Position numbers and translations under genes: made by a program. This document shows, one piece after another, positions 1-6,058 of a DNA stretch of 6,275 nucleotides (positions are counted from its first letter, which is position 1; each line of letters begins with the position of its first letter). The DNA is taken from positions 1 to 6,275 of the forward strand of contig JAOTWH010000134.1 in assembly GCA_029863035.1 (NCBI GenBank), given 5' to 3'. Under the pieces are notes generated by a model. The model was not told the DNA's origin, did not search any database, and worked only from the letters and a program-made list of their open reading frames with translations. The stretch comes from Acidimicrobiia bacterium (GTDB lineage Bacteria; Actinomycetota; Acidimicrobiia; UBA5794; JAOTWH01).

Positions 1-894
1 CATGACGCCCATGAAGTGCCAGCGACCGGGTACGGCGTGGGGAAAGGCGTGCAGTCGTCCTCGCGGTTCGTACCGAGGTTCGTTGTTGGAAACGAAAACG
101 ACGCCCGAAGTACCGAGCGACAGTGAGACAATGCCTTCGGCCACCGCACCGGTGCCCACCGCGCCGGCGGCCTGGTCGCCACCTCCGGCCACGACCGGCG
201 TTCCTGCCGCCAGGCCGGTGGCTGCGGCGGCCTGCGCCGTGATGGTCCCGGTCACTTCGGGCCCCTCGAAAGTGGGTGGCAATAGCTGTTGGTCTATCTC
301 GAGTGCCTCTAGCACTTCGGGCGACCAGTCCCGCGCTGCCAGGTCGAGCAGGACAGTGCCGCCGGCCCCGGCCTTGTCGGTGGCGTACTCGCCGGTCAGC
401 CGCAGCCGCAGGTAGTCCTTGGGGAGCAGCACATGCGCCGCCTTCTGGTAGATGTCTGGTTCGTTGTTGCGTACCCACAGCATCTTGGGGGCGGTGAAAC
501 CCGTCAGTGCATCATTCCCGGTGATGGCGATCAGCCGCTCCCTTCCGACTCGCTCACGGATCTCATCGCACTCGGCGCCGGTCCGCTGGTCGTTCCAAAG
601 GATGGCGGGACGAAGAACCTGATCGTCGGAGTCGAGCAGAACCAAGCCGTGCATCTGTCCGGTGAGCCCAACCGCCGCCACATCGTCACCGCTAGCGCCG
701 GCGCCGGCCAGAGCAGCCTGTATGGCCTCTTGGGCTGCCTGCCACCACGATGCCGGATCCTGTTCACTCCACATTGGCTGGGGCGTCTGGAAGTCGTACT
801 CGGAAACCCCTACCGCTGCCACCGATCCGTCCTCGCCGACCAGCACCGCCTTGGTGGCGGTGGTCGATACATCGATTCCCATCACGTAGCTCAT
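1..894 (-). CDS. xylB: Xylulokinase (FGGY-family sugar kinase), partial at the left edge
   Basis: Phosphorylates D-xylulose with ATP to xylulose 5-phosphate, the step after xylose isomerase; cytoplasmic. The 298 codons visible have no stop, so the remaining roughly 190 residues (usual length about 480-500) lie beyond the edge. Seen: an N-terminal FGGY phosphate-binding strand MGIDVSTTATK with Asp8; the xylulokinase hallmark GQMHG at residues 79-83 (substrate-binding Met-His in E. coli XylB); WNDQRT near 100; LPKDYLRLRLTGE near 155-170; GGGDQAAGAVG with Asp240, aligning with the E. coli catalytic base Asp233; and SLGTSGVVF near 260. The ATG at 894 was chosen because it places Asp8 where the family has it. 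No good Shine-Dalgarno precedes it; an in-frame GTG lies 11 codons upstream and an ATG 4 codons downstream. It is divergent from xylA, with 133 nt between them. Very likely xylulokinase; other FGGY kinases lack this full motif set. Confidence 0.95.
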   Translation of the reverse strand, partial: MSYVMGIDVSTTATKAVLVGEDGSVAAVGVSEYDFQTPQPMWSEQDPASWWQAAQEAIQAALAGAGASGDDVAAVGLTGQMHGLVLLDSDDQVLRPAILWNDQRTGAECDEIRERVGRERLIAITGNDALTGFTAPKMLWVRNNEPDIYQKAAHVLLPKDYLRLRLTGEYATDKAGAGGTVLLDLAARDWSPEVLEALEIDQQLLPPTFEGPEVTGTITAQAAAATGLAAGTPVVAGGGDQAAGAVGTGAVAEGIVSLSLGTSGVVFVSNNEPRYEPRGRLHAFPHAVPGRWHFMGVM

Positions 895-1027
895 GACCGG
901 GCTCGCCGGGTGGGGTCTTTCACGCACATGGAGCCATTCAAGCGGGCGAAGCGGCGGGCGCGAGCGCGCAAGTCCGGGTCCGATTACCCTCGGTGGGCGG
1001 TGTTATCTGACCCTGGAGTAGACCCCA
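895..1027. promoter_or_regulatory. Divergent xylB/xylA intergenic control region
   Basis: This 133-nt gap separates the start codons of two divergent genes, so promoters for both must lie in it or overlap the gene ends. No convincing -35/-10 pair can be read on either strand. TTATCT at 1003-1008 resembles a -10 box but lies too close to the xylA ribosome binding site (GGAG at 1015-1018, 9 nt before the ATG). The GC-rich stretch around 949-970 contains an imperfect GCGCGAGCGCGC dyad. The heptamer TGACCCT at 1008-1014 recurs, inverted, in the second divergent region (3639-3645). The region's role follows from gene orientation; individual sites are not established. Confidence 0.5.
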
Positions 1028-2359
1028 ATGGCTGAAACCTTCTTTACAGACATCACGGAACCCATCCGTTACGCCGGACCGGACAGCAGCGACCCGTTGT
1101 CCTTTCGCTGGTACGACGCCGAGCGGGTCGTGGGCGGCCGCCCGATGGCAGAGCAGTTGCGCTTTGCGGTTTCGTACTGGCACAGCTTCAACTGGGACGG
1201 CTTCGACATCTTCGGATCGGGCACGCTCGACCGTCCCTGGCTGGCCGCCAACGCCGAACCGCTCGACGCTGCCAAGGCGAAGATGGCGGCGGCCTTCGAG
1301 TTCTTCGAAAAGCTCGGTACTCCGTTCTTCTGTTTCCACGATCGAGACATCGCGCCGGAAGGCGACAGTCTCAAGGAGTCGTTCGCCGCACTCGATGCCA
1401 TGATCGACGAAGCGGAAGCTCACATGGCGCGCACGGGCACCAAGCTCTTGTGGGGCACTGCCAACCTGTTCACCAACCCCCGCTACCAGGCCGGCGCCGC
1501 CACCAACCCCGATCCCGAGGTGTTCGCTTACGCCGCTGCTCAGGTGGCTCACTGCATGGAGGCCACCCACCGCCTGGGTGGTGCCAACTATCTGTTGTGG
1601 GGTGGTCGCGAGGGCTACGAGACCTTGCTGAACACCGACATGAGCCGCGAGCTCGATCAGCTCGGTCGCTTCCTCACCATGGTCGTCGAGCACAAGCACA
1701 AGATCGGGTTCGAGGGCGGCATCTTGTTGGAGCCCAAGCCATTCGAGCCAACCAAGCATCAGTACGACTTCGATGTGGCTGCGGTACACGCCTTCCTGCA
1801 GAGGTATGACCTGGCCGACGAGGTCGGGGTGAACATCGAGGTCAACCACGCCACCCTGTCGGGCCATGACTTCGCTCACGAGATCGCAACCGCCGTTGCC
1901 GCCGGGATCTTCGGCAGCATCGACGCCAACGCCGGTGACGATCGATTGGGGTGGGATGTCGACCGGTTCCCGGTTTCGGTGGAGCAGATGAGCCTCGGCA
2001 TGTACGAGATCTTGAGGGGTGGAGGGTTCACCACCGGTGGGCTCAACTTCGACGCCAAGCTGCGTCGGCAGTCGAGCGACCGGACCGATCTGTTCCATGG
2101 GCACATCGGAGGGATCGACACCATGGCGCATTCGCTGATCGTTGCGGCGGCGATGATGGAAGACGGTGCTATCGAAGGTGTGCGGTCACAGCGCTACGCC
2201 GAGTGGGACGGCGACCTCGGTCGCCGCATCACAGGGGGCACGGAGACCCTCGCCACCCTGCACGAGAGGGGTACGGGGGTCGGCGAGCCGACCAGGCGAT
2301 CCGGGGGGCAGGAGGCGTTGGAGAACGTCGTCGCCCGCTACATCGACCAGGCCCGTTAG
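1028..2359 (+). CDS. xylA: Xylose isomerase, class II
   Basis: Converts D-xylose to D-xylulose (and D-glucose to D-fructose) using two divalent metal ions; a cytoplasmic TIM-barrel enzyme, usually a tetramer. The 443 residues and N-terminal extension match the long class II form (E. coli XylA 440 aa), not the roughly 390-aa class I form typical of Streptomyces. Seen: FCFHDRD with catalytic His104 and Asp107; [14 protein letters not shown] near 140-153; [15 protein letters not shown] near 190-204; [13 protein letters not shown] with Glu235 and Lys237; Glu271 and His274; SIDANAGD with Asp299; GWDVD with Asp310 and Asp312; [13 protein letters not shown] with Asp342. These align with the E. coli metal ligands at a constant +3 offset, so the active site looks intact. 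Ala302 stands where E. coli has Arg in DANRGD. GGAG at 1015-1018 supports the ATG. The gene is divergent from xylB and convergent with the next gene. Confidence 0.98.
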   Translation: MAETFFTDITEPIRYAGPDSSDPLSFRWYDAERVVGGRPMAEQLRFAVSYWHSFNWDGFDIFGSGTLDRPWLAANAEPLDAAKAKMAAAFEFFEKLGTPFFCFHDRDIAPEGDSLKESFAALDAMIDEAEAHMARTGTKLLWGTANLFTNPRYQAGAATNPDPEVFAYAAAQVAHCMEATHRLGGANYLLWGGREGYETLLNTDMSRELDQLGRFLTMVVEHKHKIGFEGGILLEPKPFEPTKHQYDFDVAAVHAFLQRYDLADEVGVNIEVNHATLSGHDFAHEIATAVAAGIFGSIDANAGDDRLGWDVDRFPVSVEQMSLGMYEILRGGGFTTGGLNFDAKLRRQSSDRTDLFHGHIGGIDTMAHSLIVAAAMMEDGAIEGVRSQRYAEWDGDLGRRITGGTETLATLHERGTGVGEPTRRSGGQEALENVVARYIDQAR

Positions 2360-2368
2360 CAGAGCGGC

Positions 2369-3562
2369 TTAGTCGCCGAGATCGATCTCGGCTGAGGTCC
2401 AAGCGCCATTGGCAGCGCTCGACGCCATGGCCGCTTCGATGAACTTGACTCCCATCACACCGTCTATCGCGTTGGGGAAGTGCATCGTCAGTGGATCAGG
2501 CTCCTTGCCGGCCCGCCGGCAGGCGATGGCCTCGGCGGCGTCGGAGTAGGTGGTGGCGAATCCCTCGTGGAAACCCTCGGGATGGCCGGCCACGATTCGA
2601 CTGGCTCGAGCCGCCAGGGGATAGGTTCCCGGGCCATTGGGGGTGCGCAGCTCCACTGGTCCTACGAGCGGCTTGAAGTGCAATAGCTGGGGCACTTCTT
2701 GCAGCCATTCGAGACTGCCCTTGGTCCCAGACACTCGGATCCAGAGCGAGTTCTCGACTCCAGCTGCGGCTTGAGTCACCCAGAAGCTTCCCCGAGCACC
2801 GTTGCTGAGTCGCAACATGGCGCCGGCATAGTCGTCGACCAGGCGGTTCGGGGCGATATGGCCGACCTCGGCGGCGACTTCGGCGACCTCCAGCCCCGTG
2901 ATGAATCGCAGCAGGTTGTGGGCGTGGGTACCGATGTCGCCCATCACCAGCGACGGGCCGCCCCGCACCGGGTCATATCGCCACGGGACCTCGCCGGCGG
3001 GGTCGGGATCGTTCTCGTCGGCCTTGCCGCTCTGGACGTACTCCACCTGAACCAGGCGGATCTCGCCCAATTGCCCATCGGCCACCATCGCAGAGGCTTG
3101 TCGCACCAGCGGGTAACCGGTGTAGTTGTGGGTGAGGCAGTAGACCAGGCCGGTAGATCTGACGGTGGCGAGCACGTCTAGGGCCTCATCGAGTGTGTTC
3201 GTCATCGGCTTGTCGCAGATGACGTCGAATCCCCGCTGTAAGGCTCCGGTGGCGTATTCGTGGTGGGTGTCGTTGGGGGTCATGACCGCCACCACATCGG
3301 CTCCGTCGTCACGAGCCGCCTCGCTGTCCAACAGCTCGGTGCCGCCGGCGTAGGCACGATCGGGAGCTAGCCCGATCGCCTCGCCGGCCGCCCGGGAACG
3401 ATCTGGATCCGATGACAACGACCCCGCTACCAGCTCGTAGCGGTCGTCGATGCGAGCCGCGGTGCGATGCATGGCGCCGATGAAGCTGCCCGGGCCACCG
3501 CCGATCACAGCGAGCCGCAGGCGGCGTCCCAGGATGTCGATTACCGCGTTGGTGTCGTCCAT
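2369..3562 (-). CDS. Gfo/Idh/MocA-family NAD(P)-dependent oxidoreductase, substrate unknown
   Basis: A cytoplasmic sugar or polyol dehydrogenase of 397 residues with an N-terminal Rossmann fold and a C-terminal alpha/beta domain. Seen: the nucleotide-binding loop AVIGGGPGSFIGAMHR near 18-33; TPNDTHHEYA near 95-104; the family's Lys-Pro motif in CDKPMT with Lys118; and GDIGTHAHNL near 208-217, whose Asp209 and His213 are the expected catalytic pair acting with Lys118. The length exceeds the minimal 330-350-aa members and fits a subgroup with a longer C-terminal domain. The reading frame stays open upstream to 3646, but the ATG at 3562 is preferred because AGGGAGG (3572-3578) precedes it by 9 nt and the Rossmann strand then begins at a normal distance. 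It is convergent with xylA and divergent from the 3670 gene. Substrates in this family include inositols, aldoses and keto-sugars; the context points to a pentose or related sugar, but the sequence alone does not decide. Confidence 0.92.
   Translation of the reverse strand: MDDTNAVIDILGRRLRLAVIGGGPGSFIGAMHRTAARIDDRYELVAGSLSSDPDRSRAAGEAIGLAPDRAYAGGTELLDSEAARDDGADVVAVMTPNDTHHEYATGALQRGFDVICDKPMTNTLDEALDVLATVRSTGLVYCLTHNYTGYPLVRQASAMVADGQLGEIRLVQVEYVQSGKADENDPDPAGEVPWRYDPVRGGPSLVMGDIGTHAHNLLRFITGLEVAEVAAEVGHIAPNRLVDDYAGAMLRLSNGARGSFWVTQAAAGVENSLWIRVSGTKGSLEWLQEVPQLLHFKPLVGPVELRTPNGPGTYPLAARASRIVAGHPEGFHEGFATTYSDAAEAIACRRAGKEPDPLTMHFPNAIDGVMGVKFIEAAMASSAANGAWTSAEIDLGD
2375..2392. terminator. Perfect 18-bp palindrome at a convergent gene junction, possible bidirectional terminator
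   Basis: GCCGAGATCGATCTCGGC reads identically on both strands. As RNA it could form a 7-bp stem with a 4-nt loop from either direction. It starts 15 nt after the xylA stop and lies within the last codons of the convergent oxidoreductase (residues around AEIDLG). No U-rich tract follows on either side, so intrinsic termination is uncertain; a protein-binding dyad or chance within coding sequence are alternatives. Confidence 0.35.
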
Positions 3563-3571
3563 GCTGAAGGG

Positions 3572-3578
3572 CCTCCCT
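3572..3578 (-). promoter_or_regulatory. Ribosome binding site of the minus-strand oxidoreductase
   Basis: AGGGAGG on the minus strand ends 9 nt before the ATG at 3562-3560. It decides the start in favour of this codon over in-frame codons further upstream, which would add 28 residues unlike the family. Confidence 0.75.
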
Positions 3579-3661
3579 GTGGCGATTTGACCACGATCTC
3601 GTGGCTGGCCGAGCTTCGCTCGGAGGGCAACCCTACCTAGGGTCAAGGTCAGACCACACTG

Positions 3662-3666
3662 GGAGG
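3662..3666 (+). promoter_or_regulatory. Ribosome binding site of the GlcG/HbpS-like gene
   Basis: GGAGG lies only 3 nt before the ATG at 3670, shorter than the usual 5-9 nt. It still favours this start over the in-frame GTG at 3601, which has no such site and would translate the intergenic dyads. Confidence 0.6.
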
Positions 3667-3669
3667 ACC

Positions 3670-4077
3670 ATGAAGGACATCACGGCGCTTTCACACGCCG
3701 ACGCTTGGGAGATCGTGAATTCGGTTCGGGTGGCGTTGGAGCAGGACGGTCGCGGCGCGGCGGTGGCGGTGTGCGACGACCACGGTGAGCTGGTTGCCTT
3801 GCTTCGCACCGACGGCTGTCCGCTTCCCTCTATCAACAACGCCATCAACAAGGCGTATACCGCCTCGCGCCAACGAATGGAATCGCGCCAGGTGGGAGAG
3901 GAATCGCGCCAAGGGAACTTCGCCATGACCAATTTCGGCGACCTTCGCTACACCGGTTGGGGCGGGGGGGTGCCGATCATGGCCGACGGCGAAGTGGTTG
4001 GGGCGGTGGGAGTCAGCGGCCTTCCCGAGGAGGACGACATGAAGATCGCCCGCGCCGGGGCCGCTCTCATCAGCTGA
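3670..4077 (+). CDS. GlcG/HbpS-like small protein (haem-degrading / DUF336 fold family)
   Basis: A 135-residue single-domain protein of the family that includes E. coli GlcG, Streptomyces HbpS and the PduO C-terminal domain (PF03928 type). Seen: VAVCDDHGELVALLRTDG near 33-49, the family's N-terminal beta-hairpin; NAINKAYTASRQ near 57-68; and FGDLRYTGWGGGVPI followed by GEVVGAVGVSGLPEEDD near 89-123, the most conserved block. No signal peptide or membrane segment is visible, so it is probably cytoplasmic. It has only His9 and His38, and no His in the C-terminal half where HbpS uses one to bind haem, so a haem role is doubtful. Residues 66-81 contain SRQ three times. It is first in a tight operon with a mutarotase (3-nt gap) and an oxidoreductase, implying a job in carbohydrate metabolism. 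Exact function unknown. Confidence 0.85.
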   Translation: MKDITALSHADAWEIVNSVRVALEQDGRGAAVAVCDDHGELVALLRTDGCPLPSINNAINKAYTASRQRMESRQVGEESRQGNFAMTNFGDLRYTGWGGGVPIMADGEVVGAVGVSGLPEEDDMKIARAGAALIS

Positions 4078-4080
4078 ACC

Positions 4081-4866
4081 ATGTCGACGATCGTCCAGGA
4101 GGCAGGTCCCGCCCGCCTCGAGATCGATGTCGACCAAGGCGCTCGTCTCGCTTCGCTTCAGATTCACGGGCACGAGCTTCTGGTGACTGACGATCCGGCT
4201 GCAACCGGTTGGGGGTCTTATCCGATGGCGCCGTTCGCCGGGCGAGTACGTCACGGAGAGTTCGGCTTCAACGGCACCGGGTACACGATGCCGATCAACT
4301 TCCCCCCGCACGCCATCCACGGCACGGCGTTCGACAGGGCCTGGTCGGTGGATGGCGACACGGACCTATCGATAGACCTCGGTGCTACGTGGCCGTTTCC
4401 GGGGCGTGCGTTGCAGACGATCACACTCGGTCCCGAGGCGCTCACCATGCGCCTCGAGGTCCACTCGGCGGGCGGTGCCATGCCGGCCTCTTGTGGCTGG
4501 CACCCTTGGTTTCGCCGTCAGCTCGAAATCGGCGAGCCGGCGGTACTCGACTTCGAGGCAGAGTTCATGGAACGGCGCGACAACGAAGGCATCCCCTCTG
4601 GTGAGCGGATGGCACCGCCTCCTCCCGGACCGTGGGACGACTGCTTCGGCGGGATCAAGCGATGGCCCGTGCTCACCTGGCCGGGTGCCCTTGAGCTTCG
4701 GATCGAGTCGAGCTGCGAGTTCCTGGTCATCTACACCGAGCCTGAACACGCGATCTGTGTCGAGCCGCAGACGGCCCCGCCCGACGCGCTCAACCACGAT
4801 CCCTTCGTCGTCGAGCCGGGCCGGCCATTGGTGGCGACCACGACGTGGAGCTGGCAGTTAGCTTGA
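4081..4866 (+). CDS. Aldose 1-epimerase (mutarotase) family protein
   Basis: Interconverts alpha and beta anomers of free aldoses; cytoplasmic beta-sandwich enzyme. The 261 residues are shorter than classical GalM (about 340), as in the compact GalM-like or YphB-like members. Seen: SYPMAPFAGRVRHGEF near 46-61 with substrate-binding Arg55; PPHAIHGTAF near 75-84 with His77 and His80; CGWHPWFR near 138-145 with His141, the expected catalytic acid; WDDCF with Asp187; and CVEPQTAPPDALNHDP near 226-241 with Glu229, the expected catalytic base. The active site appears complete. The ATG follows the upstream stop by only 3 nt and has no Shine-Dalgarno of its own, so translational coupling is likely. 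Its position beside xylose genes and a probable aldose dehydrogenase suggests it supplies the right anomer for isomerisation or oxidation. A galactose-specific role is not supported by neighbours, so no symbol is given. Confidence 0.92.
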   Translation: MSTIVQEAGPARLEIDVDQGARLASLQIHGHELLVTDDPAATGWGSYPMAPFAGRVRHGEFGFNGTGYTMPINFPPHAIHGTAFDRAWSVDGDTDLSIDLGATWPFPGRALQTITLGPEALTMRLEVHSAGGAMPASCGWHPWFRRQLEIGEPAVLDFEAEFMERRDNEGIPSGERMAPPPPGPWDDCFGGIKRWPVLTWPGALELRIESSCEFLVIYTEPEHAICVEPQTAPPDALNHDPFVVEPGRPLVATTTWSWQLA

Positions 4867-4887
4867 GTTCAAATTGAGAGGAGCAAG

Positions 4888-5883
4888 ATGAGCGACAAGT
4901 TGCGTTGGGGCGTGATCAGCACGGCCGAGATCGGCACTCGGGCGGTTATCCCCGCCACCCAGCGATCGGAGCGAGGAGAAGTGGTCGCCATCGCCTCGCG
5001 GGACAAGGCGCGGGCAGAGGAGATCGCAGAACAGCTCGGCATTGCCACTGCCCACGGCAGCTACGAGGCGCTGCTGGAAGACCCCAACGTTGACGCCGTA
5101 TACATCCCGCTGCCCAACCACCTCCACGCCGAGTGGACGATGGCCGCCGCCGCGGCCGGCAAGCACGTGCTGTGCGAGAAGCCGCTGGCCATGTCGGCTG
5201 CCCAGGCCCAGGAGGTGGTCGACGCCTGTGCCGAGGCCGGCGTCAAGATGGCCGAGGCCTTCATGTACCGCCAGCATCCTCAGTGGGTGAAGACCATGGA
5301 GATCGTGGCGTCGGGGCGGCTGGGCCAGCTGACCGCCGTGAACACCTGGTTCTCCTACAACAACACCGATGCCGAGAACATCCGAAACATCCCCGAGTTC
5401 GGTGGCGGAGCCGTAATGGACATCGGCTGCTATTGCATCAATCTGTCGCGCATGCTGTTCGGTGCCGAGCCCGATGAGGTGCAGTCGCTGGTGTACCGCC
5501 ACCCCCAGTTCGGGACCGATGTCCTCACGTCGGCCATGCTTCGCTTCGGCGACGCCCAGGCCACCTTCACCTGTTCGACTGTGGTCGAGGATTACCAGCG
5601 GGTTCATGTGTTCGGTAGCGAAGGCAGGCTCGAGATCGAGATCCCGTTCAATGCTCCCAACGACCGCCCGACCAGGCTGTTCGTTGCTCAGGGCGGCGAT
5701 CCGCCCGTCGCACCAGATGTCGAGGTGTTCGAGTTCCCAGTCGTCGATCACTACTCGCTCCAGGCCGACGCCTTCGCCGCTGCGGTTCTCGACGGGGCCG
5801 ATGTGCCGCTGTCGAATGCTGATTCGGTGGCGAATATGGCGATAATCGATGCGGTTTTCGCCGCCGAAAAAGGGGCAGGCTAG
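4888..5883 (+). CDS. Gfo/Idh/MocA-family oxidoreductase, similar to D-xylose 1-dehydrogenase / dihydrodiol dehydrogenase group
   Basis: A cytoplasmic NAD(P)-dependent dehydrogenase of 331 residues, a normal length for the family. Seen: RWGVISTAEIG near 6-16, where the usual central glycine of the Rossmann loop is replaced as in the xylose/dihydrodiol dehydrogenase group; ASRDKARA near 36-43, whose Ser-Arg suggests NADP(H) preference; IPLPNHLHAEW near 73-83; CEKPLA with catalytic Lys98; AFMYRQHPQW near 124-133; and GGGAVMDIGCYCINLSR near 172-188 with Asp178 and Tyr182, the expected catalytic region. GAGGAG at 4878-4883, 4 nt before the ATG, supports the start; the gap from the mutarotase is 21 nt, so it is probably the last gene of that operon. 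Oxidising D-xylose to xylonolactone is plausible from motifs and context but not shown; inositol, glucose or keto-sugar activity remain possible. Confidence 0.92.
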   Translation: MSDKLRWGVISTAEIGTRAVIPATQRSERGEVVAIASRDKARAEEIAEQLGIATAHGSYEALLEDPNVDAVYIPLPNHLHAEWTMAAAAAGKHVLCEKPLAMSAAQAQEVVDACAEAGVKMAEAFMYRQHPQWVKTMEIVASGRLGQLTAVNTWFSYNNTDAENIRNIPEFGGGAVMDIGCYCINLSRMLFGAEPDEVQSLVYRHPQFGTDVLTSAMLRFGDAQATFTCSTVVEDYQRVHVFGSEGRLEIEIPFNAPNDRPTRLFVAQGGDPPVAPDVEVFEFPVVDHYSLQADAFAAAVLDGADVPLSNADSVANMAIIDAVFAAEKGAG

Positions 5884-5895
5884 GCGGGCGCGAAT

Positions 5896-5935
5896 CGACC
5901 GTTATTGGTCGGCGAAGCGCGAAAAACGCGCTCGC
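5896..5935 (+). terminator. Two adjacent hairpins after the operon, possible terminator or attenuator
   Basis: The first hairpin is CGACC-GTTATT-GGTCG at 5896-5911. The second, at 5912-5935, has a 9-bp GC-rich stem with one bulged A and an AAAAA loop (arms GCGAAGCGCG and CGCGCTCGC). They begin 12 nt after the oxidoreductase stop. No U-run follows (CGGGTT), so a classical intrinsic terminator is not assured; high-GC actinobacteria often use such U-poor hairpins. They could separate the operon from xylF or dampen read-through into it. Confidence 0.45.
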
Positions 5936-6043
5936 GGGTTGCGCCCCGGCCGCAGGCTCGCCAGACTGTGGGGCTGCAGCTGGACTCCGATTTCTTGAGG
6001 TACTCCTCACCGGGCTGGTTGCACGCGACTATTCATTCCAAAC
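5936..6043 (+). promoter_or_regulatory. Leader / likely promoter region of xylF
   Basis: The stretch between the hairpins and the xylF ribosome binding site. It holds a 5-4-5 dyad TGAGG-TACT-CCTCA at 5996-6009 and a possible GCCCC/GGGGC pairing at 5943-5947 with 5970-5974. TATTCA at 6030-6035 is -10-like, but no -35 box lies at proper spacing. That xylF has its own promoter is inferred from the 175-nt gap and the hairpins before it. Confidence 0.3.
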
Positions 6044-6050
6044 AGGAGGA
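6044..6050 (+). promoter_or_regulatory. Strong ribosome binding site of xylF
   Basis: AGGAGGA, an almost complete anti-16S match, lies 8 nt before the GTG at 6059. It decides the non-ATG start, from which a signal peptide is read immediately. Confidence 0.85.
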
Positions 6051-6058
6051 ACAAATCC

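Larger units (their letters stand above)
3563..3669. promoter_or_regulatory. Second divergent control region, with two dyads
   Basis: This 107-nt gap separates the minus-strand oxidoreductase from the plus-strand three-gene operon and should carry promoters for both. Seen: a short hairpin CCGAGC-TTC-GCTCGG at 3609-3623; a 5-4-5 dyad ACCCT-ACCT-AGGGT at 3630-3643; and TTGACC at 3587-3592 on the plus strand with its inverted copy GGTCAA at 3641-3646. TTGACC resembles a -35 box, but no fitting -10 lies 16-18 nt away on either strand, so promoter positions are not assigned. The dyad at 3630-3643 is the best operator candidate. Confidence 0.4.

Noticed and set aside
2..1035. Plus-strand open frames across the xylB region (2-415 and 433-1035)
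   Set aside because: They are antisense to xylulokinase, whose motifs are read without interruption on the minus strand over 298 codons; the plus-strand translations resemble no known family.
938..2131. A 397-codon open frame on the minus strand opposite xylA
   Set aside because: It lies wholly antisense to a gene with a complete, conserved active site, and its translation is low-complexity Val/Gly/Glu-rich with no family motif. It is a typical shadow frame in GC-rich DNA.
2506..2521. Inverted repeat TGCCGGC-CC-GCCGGCA
   Set aside because: It lies deep within the oxidoreductase coding sequence (Arg-Arg-Ala-Gly codons), where GC-rich codons make short dyads common; no regulatory context.
3587..3592. 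TTGACC as a -35 promoter element
   Set aside because: The hexamer is good, but no TAnnnT-like -10 lies 16-18 nt downstream, so a promoter was not annotated from it.
3563..3646. N-terminal extension of the minus-strand oxidoreductase by 28 residues
   Set aside because: The extension is unlike the family, and a good AGGGAGG site lies directly before the ATG at 3562.
3601..3669. N-terminal extension of the GlcG/HbpS-like protein from a GTG
   Set aside because: No ribosome binding site precedes the GTG, the added residues resemble no family member, and GGAGG sits just before the ATG at 3670.
4858..5751. A 297-codon open frame on the minus strand opposite the second dehydrogenase
   Set aside because: Antisense to a clear dehydrogenase, with His/Gly/Leu-rich composition lacking domains and no ribosome binding site. 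A GC-driven shadow.
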